From contig CAMCTC010000008.1 in assembly GCA_945878355.1 (NCBI GenBank), forward strand, positions 24,147 to 88,146: 64,000 nucleotides of DNA, read 5' to 3'. Both the position numbers and the translations under genes were made by a program. How positions within the stretch are numbered: the stretch's first letter is position 1; the number at the start of each line of letters is the position of its first letter. This document shows positions 38,586 to 47,765 of the stretch, piece after piece. This DNA is from Bordetella parapertussis. Its GTDB lineage: Bacteria; Pseudomonadota; Gammaproteobacteria; Burkholderiales; Burkholderiaceae_C. A model generated the notes under the pieces. That model worked only from the letters and a program-made list of their open reading frames with translations. It was not told the DNA's origin and searched no databases.

Positions 38586-38632
38586 CGGCTCAGCGGCGTC
38601 ACGGCAGGCCGGGCCTGCACAGATAATCACTG

Positions 38633-38645
38633 CATACACTTTATC
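38633..38645. promoter_or_regulatory. Second GntR operator-like sequence, before puuD
   Basis: atacactttatcc repeats the half-site of the 38128 operator (shared atacacttta). It lies about 135 bases upstream of the puuD ATG and is not a full palindrome, since the left half is ctgc. Confidence 0.5.
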
Positions 38646-38777
38646 CATGTCGCCGCGGAGCCCCGAGGTCAGCGCCAGCAGCTTGACTTTCGGGTTCGCG
38701 ACACCTGCTTCTCACAGAGCCCGCTGTGGTGAGAGCAAGGCGCGCTGCGCCATTCTCGACCCTTTGGAGATGCTGTC

Positions 38778-39977
38778 TTGGACGCTTACCTGCTCGACTG
38801 GGCAAACCTGCTGTTGCGCTGGGCCCATGTCATCGTCGCGATCGCATGGATCGGCTCGTCCTTCTATTTCGTCTTCCTCGACAACAGCCTGACACCGCCC
38901 GACGACCCGGTGCTCAAGGACAAAGGCGTTGGCGGCGAGCTCTGGGCCGTGCATGGCGGCGGCTTTTATCACCCCCAGAAGTACCTGGTCGCGCCGAAAA
39001 AACTGCCCGAGCAACTGCACTGGTTCTACTGGGAGAGCTACTCGACCTGGTTGACCGGATTCGCGTTGTTCACAGTGATGTACCTGTTCAACGCCGGCAC
39101 CTTCTTGATCGACAAGAGCGTGCACGACTGGTCGCCGGCAGCGGCCATCGCCACGTCACTGGGCTTTCTGGTCTTGTGCTGGCTGGCCTACGACGTGCTG
39201 TGCCGCGTCTTCGGCCAGAAGAAGAATGGCGATCTGATCGTCGGCGCCACGGTGCTGGCTCTCGTGGTCTTCGCTTCCTGGCTGGCCTGCCAGCTGTTTG
39301 CCGGGCGCGCCGCCTTCTTGCTGGTCGGCGCGATGCTCGCCACGACGATGAGCGCCAACGTGTTCTTCTGGATCATCCCGGGCCAGCGCAAGGTGGTGGA
39401 CCAGCTCAAAGCCGGCCTGCCGGTGGATGCCATCCATGGCTGGCGCGCCAAGCAGCGCAGCGTGCACAACACCTATTTCACGCTGCCCGTGCTGGTCGCG
39501 ATGCTGTCGAACCACTACGGCTGGTTGAGCTCAGGCCCGCACAACTGGATCGTGCTGGTGCTGCTGATGCTGGCCGGCGCATTGATCCGCCACAGCTTCG
39601 TCGCGCGCCACAAGGCCCTGGTGCAGGGCCGGCGAGTGCCTTGGGAGCAAGCAGCTGCCGGCGTCGTGGTACTGCTGGGCCTGGCCATCTGGCTCGCGCC
39701 GCCGCCGCCCAAAGCCGAGTCGCGGCAGGCCGCACCGGTCAGCTTTGCCGCCGTCCAGGCGGTGATCGACCAACGCTGCGTGCCTTGCCACAACGCGCAG
39801 TTGCAGAACAAGGGCGTCGCGTTGCACAGCCCGGAACTGATCAAGCAAAACGCGCAGGCGCTCTACCAACAGGCCTCGGTGCTCAAGCTGATGCCCATGA
39901 ACAACGCGACCCAGATCACCGAGGACGAACGAAACCTGCTCAAACGCTGGTTCGACGCCGGCGCGCCGCTGAACTGA
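38778..39977 (+). CDS. puuD: Membrane urate hydroxylase PuuD with C-terminal cytochrome c domain
   Basis: Oxidises urate to 5-hydroxyisourate without making peroxide. 399 residues: about eight transmembrane helices carrying the family motifs HGGGFYHPQKY and HWFYWESYSTW, then a soluble c-type cytochrome domain with CVPCH near residue 335 and the Met ligand in LMPMNNATQI. The heme domain gives an electron path to the respiratory chain. It is spaced 192 bases from uraH, with its own operator-like site. Confidence 0.95.
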   Translation: MDAYLLDWANLLLRWAHVIVAIAWIGSSFYFVFLDNSLTPPDDPVLKDKGVGGELWAVHGGGFYHPQKYLVAPKKLPEQLHWFYWESYSTWLTGFALFTVMYLFNAGTFLIDKSVHDWSPAAAIATSLGFLVLCWLAYDVLCRVFGQKKNGDLIVGATVLALVVFASWLACQLFAGRAAFLLVGAMLATTMSANVFFWIIPGQRKVVDQLKAGLPVDAIHGWRAKQRSVHNTYFTLPVLVAMLSNHYGWLSSGPHNWIVLVLLMLAGALIRHSFVARHKALVQGRRVPWEQAAAGVVVLLGLAIWLAPPPPKAESRQAAPVSFAAVQAVIDQRCVPCHNAQLQNKGVALHSPELIKQNAQALYQQASVLKLMPMNNATQITEDERNLLKRWFDAGAPLN

Positions 39978-40047
39978 TGGCGACGCGGCGCGGCGGCTCA
40001 TGCGAGCAGCTAACGCTATGCTGCCGCGCTGACCTGGAACCCAACCG

Positions 40048-40773
40048 ATGAGCTCCGAGACCCTGTTCGCGCTAGACCTGCAAGCCCTGCGCTACCGCTG
40101 GCCTGGCGCGAGCGCCGACACGCTGGTGCTGGACTCGCTGCGGCTGGCACCTGGCGACAAGGTCTTTCTGCGCGGGCCCAGCGGCTGCGGCAAGAGCACG
40201 CTGTTGTCGCTGGCCGCAGGCGTGCTGCTGCCGCAGGCCGGCCAGGTTCGGCTGCTCGGCCAGGACTGGGCTGGGCTGCGCCGCGGCGCGCGCGACCGCT
40301 GGCGCGCCGACCACCTGGGCTATATCTTCCAGCAGTTCAACCTGCTGCCTTATCTGTCGGTGCTCGACAACGTGCGGCTGCCGCTGCGCTTCTCGCGCCG
40401 GCGCGCGACGCGCTCGGCAGCCAGCGGGGCTGACAGTGCCGAGATGCTGCTCGAGCGCAGCGGGCTCCCACCGGGTCTGTGGCGGCAGCCCGCTGGCGCG
40501 CTGTCGGTGGGCCAGCAGCAGCGGGTGGCCGCAGCGCGCGCGCTGATCGGCGCGCCCGAACTGGTGGTCGCCGACGAGCCGACCTCGGCGCTGGACGAAG
40601 ATCTGCGTGAGTCCTTCATGGCGCTGCTGCTCGAGCGCTGCAATGCCACCCGCAGCGCGCTGCTGTTCGTCAGCCACGACCTGCGGCTGGCTGCGCGCTT
40701 CGACCGCGTCATCGACCTGCCAAGCCTGAACCGCGCTGCGACCGACCTCAACAACGCCGAGGTGTCGCGATGA
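40048..40773 (+). CDS. ABC transporter ATP-binding protein (MacB/LolD-like)
   Basis: 241 residues. Walker A GPSGCGKST near residue 43, signature LSVGQQQRVAAARAL and Walker B LVVADEPTSALDE. The class pairs with FtsX-like permeases. Its stop overlaps the permease start (ATGA). The order ATPase-permease-DUF3299 resembles Pseudomonas aeruginosa PA4064-PA4066, a zinc-responsive set; metal-related function is inferred from that, not shown. Confidence 0.92.
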   Translation: MSSETLFALDLQALRYRWPGASADTLVLDSLRLAPGDKVFLRGPSGCGKSTLLSLAAGVLLPQAGQVRLLGQDWAGLRRGARDRWRADHLGYIFQQFNLLPYLSVLDNVRLPLRFSRRRATRSAASGADSAEMLLERSGLPPGLWRQPAGALSVGQQQRVAAARALIGAPELVVADEPTSALDEDLRESFMALLLERCNATRSALLFVSHDLRLAARFDRVIDLPSLNRAATDLNNAEVSR

Positions 40774-42032
40774 GCGCGCTGCTGGGCCTGGCCGCGCGAA
40801 GCGCCTGGAACCGCCGCTTCGTGCTCGGGCTGGTGTTGCTGTCGATCGCGCTGTCCACGCTGTTGCTGCTGGGCATCGAGCGGCTGCGCCAGGACGTGCG
40901 GCAGAACTTCTCGCAAGCAGTCTCGGGCACCGACTTGATCGTCGGCGCGCGCACCGGGCAAGTCGAGCTGTTGCTGAACTCGGTGTTCAGGATTGGCAGC
41001 GCGACCCGCAACATCCGCTACACCAGCCTGGAAGCACTGGCCAAGCACCGTGCGGTGGCCTGGGTGCTGCCGCTGTCGCTGGGCGACAGCCACCGCGGCA
41101 TGGCCGTGCTGGGGACCAGCGTGGACTATTTCCAGCGCTTCCGCCACGGCGAGCGCCAGCCACTGGTGCTGGCCCAGGGCCGGCGCTTCGAAGCGCTGTT
41201 CGAGACCGTGATCGGTGCCGAAGTGGCGCGCGCGCTGGGCTACCGGATCGGCCAACAAGTCGTGCTGGCCCACGGCGACGGCGCGATGGAGACCAACGAC
41301 CACGCCGACAAACCCTTCACCGTGGTCGGCATCCTCGCGCCCACCGGCACGCCGGTGGACCGGACCCTGCACATCAGCCTGCAGGCGGTGGAGGCGATCC
41401 ATCTCGACTGGGCCGCCGGCGCGCCCTTGCCGGGCCAGGCTGTCAGCGCCACCGCGGCGGCCGAGGCCGACCTCAGGCCGCGCAGTGTCACGGCAGCGTT
41501 GATCGGGCTGAAAAGCCGCGCGGCCGTGTTCGCGGTACAGCGCGACATCGCCGCCTTCCAGGACGAGCCGCTGATGGCGATCCTTCCCGGCGTCGCGCTC
41601 GACGCGCTGTGGGAGCTGGTCGGGGTCGGCGAGCGCGGCTTGCAGGCGATGAGCGCGCTGGTCGCTGTTGTCAGCCTGGTCGCGCTGGTCGCGGTGATCG
41701 CCGCCGGACTGAACGAGCGCCGCCGCGAGCTGGCCATCCTGCGCGCGCTGGGCGCCGGGCCGCGCCAGCTGCTGCTGCTGCTCGCGCTAGAAGGGGGCCT
41801 GGTCACTGCGCTGGGCGTGCTGCTGGGCGTGCTGGCCTGCGCTGGCGCAGTGGCCGCGCTGGCGCCCTGGGTGCAATCGCAGTTCGGCATCGGTCTGCGG
41901 CTGCAAGCCCCCGGCAGCGCAGAATGGCTTTGGTTGGCCGCGTTGCTGGTCGGCGGCTTTGGCGCCAGCCTGGTGCCGGGCTGGCGCGCTTACCAACTCT
42001 CGCTGGCCGACGGCCTGTCACCCCGGATCTGA
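40770..42032 (+). CDS. FtsX-like ABC permease
   Basis: 420 residues with one N-terminal transmembrane helix (about 16-38), a large periplasmic MacB-type domain, and three C-terminal helices in the FtsX motif region (LAILRALGAGPRQLL). Such four-helix permeases act mechanically on envelope substrates rather than importing solutes. Co-translated with the ATPase. Confidence 0.9.
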   Translation: MSALLGLAARSAWNRRFVLGLVLLSIALSTLLLLGIERLRQDVRQNFSQAVSGTDLIVGARTGQVELLLNSVFRIGSATRNIRYTSLEALAKHRAVAWVLPLSLGDSHRGMAVLGTSVDYFQRFRHGERQPLVLAQGRRFEALFETVIGAEVARALGYRIGQQVVLAHGDGAMETNDHADKPFTVVGILAPTGTPVDRTLHISLQAVEAIHLDWAAGAPLPGQAVSATAAAEADLRPRSVTAALIGLKSRAAVFAVQRDIAAFQDEPLMAILPGVALDALWELVGVGERGLQAMSALVAVVSLVALVAVIAAGLNERRRELAILRALGAGPRQLLLLLALEGGLVTALGVLLGVLACAGAVAALAPWVQSQFGIGLRLQAPGSAEWLWLAALLVGGFGASLVPGWRAYQLSLADGLSPRI

Positions 42033-42035
42033 ACC

Positions 42036-42659
42036 ATGCCAAGCCTCAAGCTCTACGCACCCAAGGCCATCGAAGCCGCTGCCGATGGACCGACGCGACG
42101 GCGCTGGCTGCAACAGGTCGGCGCAACGCTGCTGACCGGCGCTGCCGCCGCCAGCACGGCCCAGCCGCTGCCCAAGCCCGGACCGGGCGGCTTCACCGAG
42201 CTGCGCTGGGACGACCTGGTGCCCAAGGGCTGGGACCCGATGAAGGGCTTGCGCGACCAAGGGATCACCAACCCCGGCAGCCTGATGGACGGCGACCCCA
42301 AGACCCAGGCGCTGATGAACCAGATGCGCGAACTCTGGGACAACGCGCCGACCGAGCCCTCGCTGGACGGCACCCGCGTCAAGCTGCCGGGCTACCTCGT
42401 GCCGCTGGAAGAAAGCGCTGCCGGCCACACCGAATTCCTGCTGGTGCCTTACTTCGGCGCCTGCATCCACACCCCGCCACCGCCGGCCAACCAGATCGTG
42501 CTGGTGGTCCCGGCAAAACCGGTGTCAGGGCTGCGCAGCATGGACACGGTCTGGGTCAGCGGCACGATCAAGACGGTTCGCGGCAACTCGGCGATGGGCA
42601 GCACAGGCTACCGGCTCGACGCCAGCCTGGTCGAGCGCTACAAGGCCGCGCCGCGCTGA
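42036..42659 (+). CDS. DUF3299 protein, exported
   Basis: 207 residues. An N-terminal signal (RRRWLQQVGATLLTGAAAAS) has a Tat-like twin arginine. The DUF3299 core contains LVPKGWDPM, LPGYLVPLE, the metal-site-like YFGACIHTPPPPANQ and VWVSGTI. It begins three bases after the permease stop, so it is the third gene of this operon. Family members accompany zinc-regulated ABC systems; biochemical role unknown. Confidence 0.88.
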   Translation: MPSLKLYAPKAIEAAADGPTRRRWLQQVGATLLTGAAAASTAQPLPKPGPGGFTELRWDDLVPKGWDPMKGLRDQGITNPGSLMDGDPKTQALMNQMRELWDNAPTEPSLDGTRVKLPGYLVPLEESAAGHTEFLLVPYFGACIHTPPPPANQIVLVVPAKPVSGLRSMDTVWVSGTIKTVRGNSAMGSTGYRLDASLVERYKAAPR

Positions 42660-42664
42660 GCGAC

Positions 42665-42907
42665 TCATTGAAGCCGCACTGGGACTGCACGGCTGTCGCC
42701 CAAACCAGGAAACCACAGCGTCGCCAGATCGTCAGAGGGCAGCTCTTTGACCGACAGGCCGTGCCGCAGGTCCCAGCTCGATTCGTACCAACCGCATTCG
42801 ACCGGCGCATCGGCGCCGGCCAGAAGATCGTCGACAGGCATCGCCTGCATCGTTGGCAGGGGCCGTTCAGCAGTCTGACGGCGCAGCAGAGTCATCAGGT
42901 CGGTCAT
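42665..42907 (-). CDS. Small hypothetical protein
   Basis: 80 residues from ATG 42907 with ggaga eight bases upstream. Not recognised. It carries many acidic and few basic residues (ECGWYESSWDLRHGLSVKEL) and a hydrophobic middle, and ends almost against the DUF3299 stop. The frame can be extended to 42949, but that part lies beyond the ribosome site. Coding composition is good, so probably real. Confidence 0.6.
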   Translation of the reverse strand: MTDLMTLLRRQTAERPLPTMQAMPVDDLLAGADAPVECGWYESSWDLRHGLSVKELPSDDLATLWFPGLGDSRAVPVRLQ

Positions 42908-43110
42908 GGCAATCTCCAGGTTGAGCCAGGGCGGCGGGGGTGAAGCCATCTTCCGTGCCTGGGCTTGCCGGCGCCATCACCCGGCGGGTGGAGCGAGGTG
43001 GGCCCTCTTTCGTCCCCCCAGCGGCACCCCCCATTCGGGTGGACATCGCCCACCCGGTGGTCTCTGTGTCACGATGATGGGCTGTCGAACGCCAACCACT
43101 GCCAAATCCC

Positions 43111-43881
43111 ATGTGTGGACGCTATGTCGTGGCCTATGACCCGCAGACGCTGGTCTCAGCCTTCAGCCTGATCCGCATCCAGCCCTTCGCGCAGCGCTGG
43201 AACATCACGCCGCAGTCGGCCGTGCCCGTGGTGTTCGAGACCCGGCCTGACGACGGCGCAGCCGAGCGGGTCTGTGAGCTGATGCGCTGGGGCCTGGTGC
43301 CGCACTGGGCCAGCGACACCAGTATCAGCGCCAAACTCAACAATGCGCGCAGCGAGACCTTGGCCGACAAACCCAGCTTCCGCCAGGCCCTGAGACGCAG
43401 GCGCTGCATCCTGCCTGCGAGCGGCTTCTACGAATGGCAAGCGATAGCGGGCGGCGACGGCAAGCCCGCCAAGCAGCCCTGGTACATCTGCCCGACCGGC
43501 CAGCCCACCGGCCAGCCCTTGTTCGCCTTCGCGGGTCTGTTCGAGGCCTGGCGGGTGCCACCGGCAGCCGTTGGCGAATCCAACGCGGCACCAGACCACC
43601 GAAGCACGGCTGAAGGCGACTGGCTGTTGAGCTGCTGCATCGTCACCACCGATGCCAACCCGCTGATGGCGCCTATCCACGACCGGATGCCGCTGATCCT
43701 GCCGCCCGAGTCTTGGGCTGCCTGGCTGGCGCGCGGCCAGACCGATGCGGCCGCGCTGGCACCGCTGCTGCAAGCCCAGCCCGACGCCAGCGCGATGCAG
43801 GCCTGGCCGGTGGCGCGCGCTGTCGGCCGAGCCAGTGCCGACGGACCCGGGCTGATCGCGCCACTGCCGGCCCAAGCCTGA
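43111..43881 (+). CDS. yedK: SRAP domain protein (YedK/HMCES family)
   Basis: Shields abasic sites in single-stranded DNA by a thiazolidine crosslink through Cys2. 256 residues; starts MCGRY after removal of Met, with NARSETL, RRRCILPASGFYEW (near residue 107) and the active-site His in MAPIHDRMP near residue 190. No SOS box is seen upstream. The 150 bases before it hold short GC-rich inverted repeats only. Confidence 0.94.
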   Translation: MCGRYVVAYDPQTLVSAFSLIRIQPFAQRWNITPQSAVPVVFETRPDDGAAERVCELMRWGLVPHWASDTSISAKLNNARSETLADKPSFRQALRRRRCILPASGFYEWQAIAGGDGKPAKQPWYICPTGQPTGQPLFAFAGLFEAWRVPPAAVGESNAAPDHRSTAEGDWLLSCCIVTTDANPLMAPIHDRMPLILPPESWAAWLARGQTDAAALAPLLQAQPDASAMQAWPVARAVGRASADGPGLIAPLPAQA

Positions 43882-43899
43882 GCGTCACGGCCGTCGGCT

Positions 43900-44256
43900 A
43901 TGCTGCGAACCCAGATGCAACACCGCGCCCTTGCCCTCGCCCTCGCCTTGCTGCTGCTGGTCACGCAGCAGTTCGGCTTGCAGCATCTGCTGTCGCACGA
44001 CAGCGATGCGGCGTCATGGGTCGCCGCAGGCGCTGCGGCCGACGCAAGCCCTGCCGATGACGGGCAGCCCAGCGATGGCAGCTGTGCGGTCTGCGCAGTT
44101 CTGGCGTCGATCGCTTTCGCGGTCTTGCCGGCGCTGCTGCTCTGGCTGGCGACACGGCGGCGCGGCAGCGCGCCGCAACTCCCCGCACGCGAGACGACCG
44201 CTGCCCGCTGCAACCCGCATTACCTGGCGCGCGCGCCCCCGGCAGCTCTGCACTGA
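43900..44256 (+). CDS. DUF2946 family membrane protein
   Basis: 118 residues. An N-terminal hydrophobic helix (LALALALLLLVTQQFGL) is followed by a His/Asp-rich loop (HLLSHDSD), then CAVCAVL and a second hydrophobic segment. DUF2946 proteins are often found next to metal transporter genes and TonB receptors, as here. It lies 75 bases before the receptor gene. Confidence 0.8.
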   Translation: MLRTQMQHRALALALALLLLVTQQFGLQHLLSHDSDAASWVAAGAAADASPADDGQPSDGSCAVCAVLASIAFAVLPALLLWLATRRRGSAPQLPARETTAARCNPHYLARAPPAALH

Positions 44257-44331
44257 CCTGAAAGCGCAGGCCCTGCGCACGCCCGACGGGCGTGCGCGGC
44301 CTGTTCCACCCGTCTGTTGCGAGAGTCCCGA

Positions 44332-46413
44332 ATGACATCCGTTTCCATCGCCGCGACCGCGCGCGGCCCCACCCATGCTGTGGCCGTTCGTGCCCAGTCC
44401 CTGCTGACGGCAGCGCTGCTCGCCGCGCTCACCAACCCTGCAATGGCGCAGAGCAGCGACGCCAGCGCAGCCCGCGTCGTGATCACCGGCAACCCCTTGG
44501 GCAGCGCGCTGTCCCAGCCCAGCGAATTGCTCACGGGCGACGCACTCGCGGTTCGACGCGCCGGCACGCTGGGCGAAACCCTCAGCGGCTTGGCCGGCGT
44601 GTCGGCCAGCGGCTTCGGCCCGCAATCGAGCCGACCGGTGATCCGCGGCCTGGACGGCGACCGCATCCGCCTGCTCGACAACGGCGGCGCATCGGCCGAC
44701 GCGTCCAACCTCAGCTTCGATCATGCGGTGGCAGTCGACCCTTTGGTCGTCGAGCGCATCGAGGTGCTGCGCGGCCCGGCGGCGCTGCTGTACGGCGGCA
44801 ACGCCACCGGCGGCGTCGTCAACACGATCGACAACCGGATCCCGCGCGCCCCGCTCAGCGGCTTGGGCGGCCGGGCCGAGTTGCGGCTCGGCGGCGCCGC
44901 CGCCGAACGTGCCAGCTCGGCACTGGTCGAAGGCGGCCAGAACGGCTTGAACTGGCATGTCGACGCCGCCCAGCGCCACAGCGCCGACCTGCGAACGCCG
45001 CGCTTCACGCCGCGCTCAGACGGCCCCGCCGGTCCGCCCACCAACCGCATCGCCAACAGCGCCGGCGACAGCCGCTCGGCAGCGCTGGGGGGCTCCTGGG
45101 CCGACTCGCGGGGCTTCGTCGGCATCGCGATCGACGGCTACCGCAACGACTACGGCGTCACCGTCGAGCCCGACGTGACGATCAAGATGCAGCGCGAGCG
45201 CGCCCAGCTCGCCGGCGAGCGGCGCGGCCTGGCTGGGCCGCTAGCGGAATTGAGCTTCCAAGCCAGCCAGACCCGCTACCAGCACCAGGAAATCGAGGGC
45301 AGCGGCGCGGTCGGCACCCGCTTCAACAGCCAGGGTACCGAGCTGCGGCTGCAAGCCAAGCAGGCTGCGCGGCCCGCGCTGGGCGGCACCTGGCGCGGCG
45401 TTGTCGGGTTGCAACTCGAGCAGCTGGACTTCTCGGCGCTAGGTGAAGAGGCCTTCGTCCCGACCACGCAAACCCGATCGAGTGGGCTGTTCACACTGCA
45501 AGAACTGGCGATCGGCGCGCTGACTGGATCGGCAGGCGCCAGGCTCGAGCAGGCGCGGGTTCGGTCGGAAGGCGATGCAGCCGAACCAGATTCACCTCGT
45601 TTTGGCGCCGCAACGCAGCGCAACTTCAAGCCGCACAGCCTGTCGCTGGGCCTGGTGGCCAAGCTGGGCGCGGGCTGGCAAGCCAGCGCGACGCTGGGCA
45701 GCACCGAGCGCGCGCCGGCCTATTACGAGCTCTATGCTGACGGGCTGCACCTGGCCACGGGCGCTTACGAGCGCGGCGACCCGGGCCTGCTGCTCGAACG
45801 CAGTCGACACCTGGAGCTGGGGCTGCAGTGGCAGCAAGGTGCGAGCAAGCTGCACGCCGCGCTGTTCGCCACCCGCTTTGCCAACTACATCGCGCTCGCA
45901 GCCACCGGCCTGCAGATCGCGGTCGAAGCCGGCGCGGCAGACACAAGACCCGAGTACCGGTTCATCGGCGTGCCGGCTGCGCTGCATGGGTTTGAAGTCG
46001 AGGCCAGGCACAGGCTGTTGAGCAGCCCCTGGCAGCTTGATGCCAGCGCCGGCCTGGACCTGGTGCGCGGCAGCAACAGCGCCACCGGCGAGCCGCTGCC
46101 GCGCATCGCGCCGATGCGGCTGCAACTCGGACTCGATGCGGCGCAGGGGTCCTGGCGCGCAGGGGTGGCGCTGAAGTCTGTCGCAAGCCAGGACCGGGTG
46201 CCGACCGAGGACATCGCCACCGCCGGCGCCACGCTGGTCGACCTCTGGGCCAGCTGGCACCAGCGCTGGGGCGACACCGACGCGGTCTGGAGCTTGAAGC
46301 TGGCCAACCTGGGCAACGCGCTGGCCTACAACGCCACAGCGCTGCGCAGTGCGCGCGAGCTGTCGCCGGCAGGCGGGCGCGCGCTGACTGCCGGCCTGCG
46401 CTTGAGCTTCTGA
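44332..46413 (+). CDS. TonB-dependent outer-membrane receptor, ZnuD-like
   Basis: 693 residues with a signal peptide (cleaved after AMAQS), an N-terminal plug containing VIRGLDGDRIRLLDNGG, VVERIEVLRGPAALLYG and NATGGVVNTID, and a C-terminal beta barrel ending in Phe (LRLSF). The plug is closest in style to the zinc receptor ZnuD. Start ATG 44332; an ATG at 44317 precedes it in frame. Zinc is inferred from plug similarity and neighbours. Confidence 0.88.
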   Translation: MTSVSIAATARGPTHAVAVRAQSLLTAALLAALTNPAMAQSSDASAARVVITGNPLGSALSQPSELLTGDALAVRRAGTLGETLSGLAGVSASGFGPQSSRPVIRGLDGDRIRLLDNGGASADASNLSFDHAVAVDPLVVERIEVLRGPAALLYGGNATGGVVNTIDNRIPRAPLSGLGGRAELRLGGAAAERASSALVEGGQNGLNWHVDAAQRHSADLRTPRFTPRSDGPAGPPTNRIANSAGDSRSAALGGSWADSRGFVGIAIDGYRNDYGVTVEPDVTIKMQRERAQLAGERRGLAGPLAELSFQASQTRYQHQEIEGSGAVGTRFNSQGTELRLQAKQAARPALGGTWRGVVGLQLEQLDFSALGEEAFVPTTQTRSSGLFTLQELAIGALTGSAGARLEQARVRSEGDAAEPDSPRFGAATQRNFKPHSLSLGLVAKLGAGWQASATLGSTERAPAYYELYADGLHLATGAYERGDPGLLLERSRHLELGLQWQQGASKLHAALFATRFANYIALAATGLQIAVEAGAADTRPEYRFIGVPAALHGFEVEARHRLLSSPWQLDASAGLDLVRGSNSATGEPLPRIAPMRLQLGLDAAQGSWRAGVALKSVASQDRVPTEDIATAGATLVDLWASWHQRWGDTDAVWSLKLANLGNALAYNATALRSARELSPAGGRALTAGLRLSF

Positions 46414-46455
46414 CCGTGCGGCCACGCGCTGGCCGCAGCCCACAAAGCCAGTCGT

Positions 46456-47628
46456 TCAGGCTGGCGCCAGCTTGGCCTCGACCGCCCGCGCGAAGAAAGC
46501 GGCCCCCAGCGGCAGCGCACGGTCGTTGAAGTCGTAGGCCGGGTTGTGCACCTCGCAACCCCCTTCTGCCAAGCCGTTGCCGATGTTCAGGTAGCAGCCC
46601 GGCACCTGTTCCAGCATGAAGGAGAAGTCTTCCGAGGCCATGATCAGCGGCGGGTTGCGCTCGACCTTGTCCTGGCCCACCAGTTCGCCGCAGATACGCG
46701 CTGCGAACTCAGCCTCGGCGGGGTTGTTCACCGTCGGCGAGAACAGCAAGCGGAAGTCGACCTCGGCCGTGGCACCGAAGGCCGCGGCGGTGTTCTCCGC
46801 CACCCGCTTCATGTTGCGCTCCACCAGTTGCATCACCTCGCTCGAGAAGGCCCGCACGGTGCCGCCCAGTTCGGCGGTCTGCGGGATCACGTTGTAGGCG
46901 TCGCCAGCATGGATGCGCGTCACCGACAGCACGGCGGTGTCGACCGGCGCGACGTTGCGCGAGACGATGCTCTGCAGCGTCACCGCGATCTGGGCAGCGA
47001 CCAAGGCGGCGTCGACGCTGGTCTCGGGCCGCGCGCCATGGGCGCCATTGCCAGTGACCCGGATGTCGAAGAAGGCACCGCCAGCCATCATCGGTCCGGA
47101 GCGCACCGCGAAGCGACCGATGTCCAGGCTGGGCCGGTTGTGCATGCCGAAAACAGCTTGGCACGGAAAGCGGTCGAACAACCCGTCGTCGATCATCGCG
47201 CGCGCGCCGCCCAGACCTTCTTCGGCGGGCTGGAAGATGAAGTTCACCACGCCATCGAAGCGCCGGGTGGATGCCAGGTAACGCGCCGCGCCGAGCAGCA
47301 TCGCGGTGTGGCCGTCGTGGCCACAGGCGTGCATCACACCCTTGTTGACCGAGCAATGGCCGAAGCGGTTGACCTCGAGAATGGGCAGCGCGTCCATGTC
47401 AGCACGCAGGCCGACGCTGCGCCCGCTCTTGCCCGCGCGCAACACGCCGACGACACCGGTGCGGCCAACACCGCGGTGCACCTCGTCAAAGCCGAAGGCC
47501 TCGAGTTTGGCCGCCACCAGACCGGCGGTGCGATTTTCCTGGAAGCCGAGTTCCGGGTGGGCGTGGATGTCCTGCCGCCAGGCAGTCATCTCGGCGTGCA
47601 GCGGGGCGAGCAGTTCGGAAGTGGACAT
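46456..47628 (-). CDS. M20D amidohydrolase (hippurate hydrolase-like)
   Basis: 390 residues. Metal motifs of the M20D class: ACGHDGHTAMLLG (near residue 107), FQPAEEGLGGA and the C-terminal MASEDFSFM. HPELGFQE at the start is typical of IAA-amino acid/hippurate hydrolases. Substrate not assignable; N-acyl amino acids are usual. Start ATG 47628. It is convergent with the TonB receptor gene. Confidence 0.92.
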   Translation of the reverse strand: MSTSELLAPLHAEMTAWRQDIHAHPELGFQENRTAGLVAAKLEAFGFDEVHRGVGRTGVVGVLRAGKSGRSVGLRADMDALPILEVNRFGHCSVNKGVMHACGHDGHTAMLLGAARYLASTRRFDGVVNFIFQPAEEGLGGARAMIDDGLFDRFPCQAVFGMHNRPSLDIGRFAVRSGPMMAGGAFFDIRVTGNGAHGARPETSVDAALVAAQIAVTLQSIVSRNVAPVDTAVLSVTRIHAGDAYNVIPQTAELGGTVRAFSSEVMQLVERNMKRVAENTAAAFGATAEVDFRLLFSPTVNNPAEAEFAARICGELVGQDKVERNPPLIMASEDFSFMLEQVPGCYLNIGNGLAEGGCEVHNPAYDFNDRALPLGAAFFARAVEAKLAPA

Positions 47629-47765
47629 GGCTGGGCAAGGTGCAGTGGCGGGAAACACATGCTACCCGTCAGCTCTCGCTGGCGCTCCAGCAGGCCGCGA
47701 GGCTGTCCGCCGACCCCTTGCCGTGGTGAACGACTCTTGTTCGGCGGGCGTGCTGTGGCCGAGGG

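Noticed and set aside
40000-40047. Possible Zur box before the ABC gene
   Set aside because: No convincing palindrome of the expected form.
42960-43110. Short GC-rich inverted repeats before the SRAP gene taken as a terminator or repeat element
   Set aside because: Imperfect stems, no T run and no second copy in the window.
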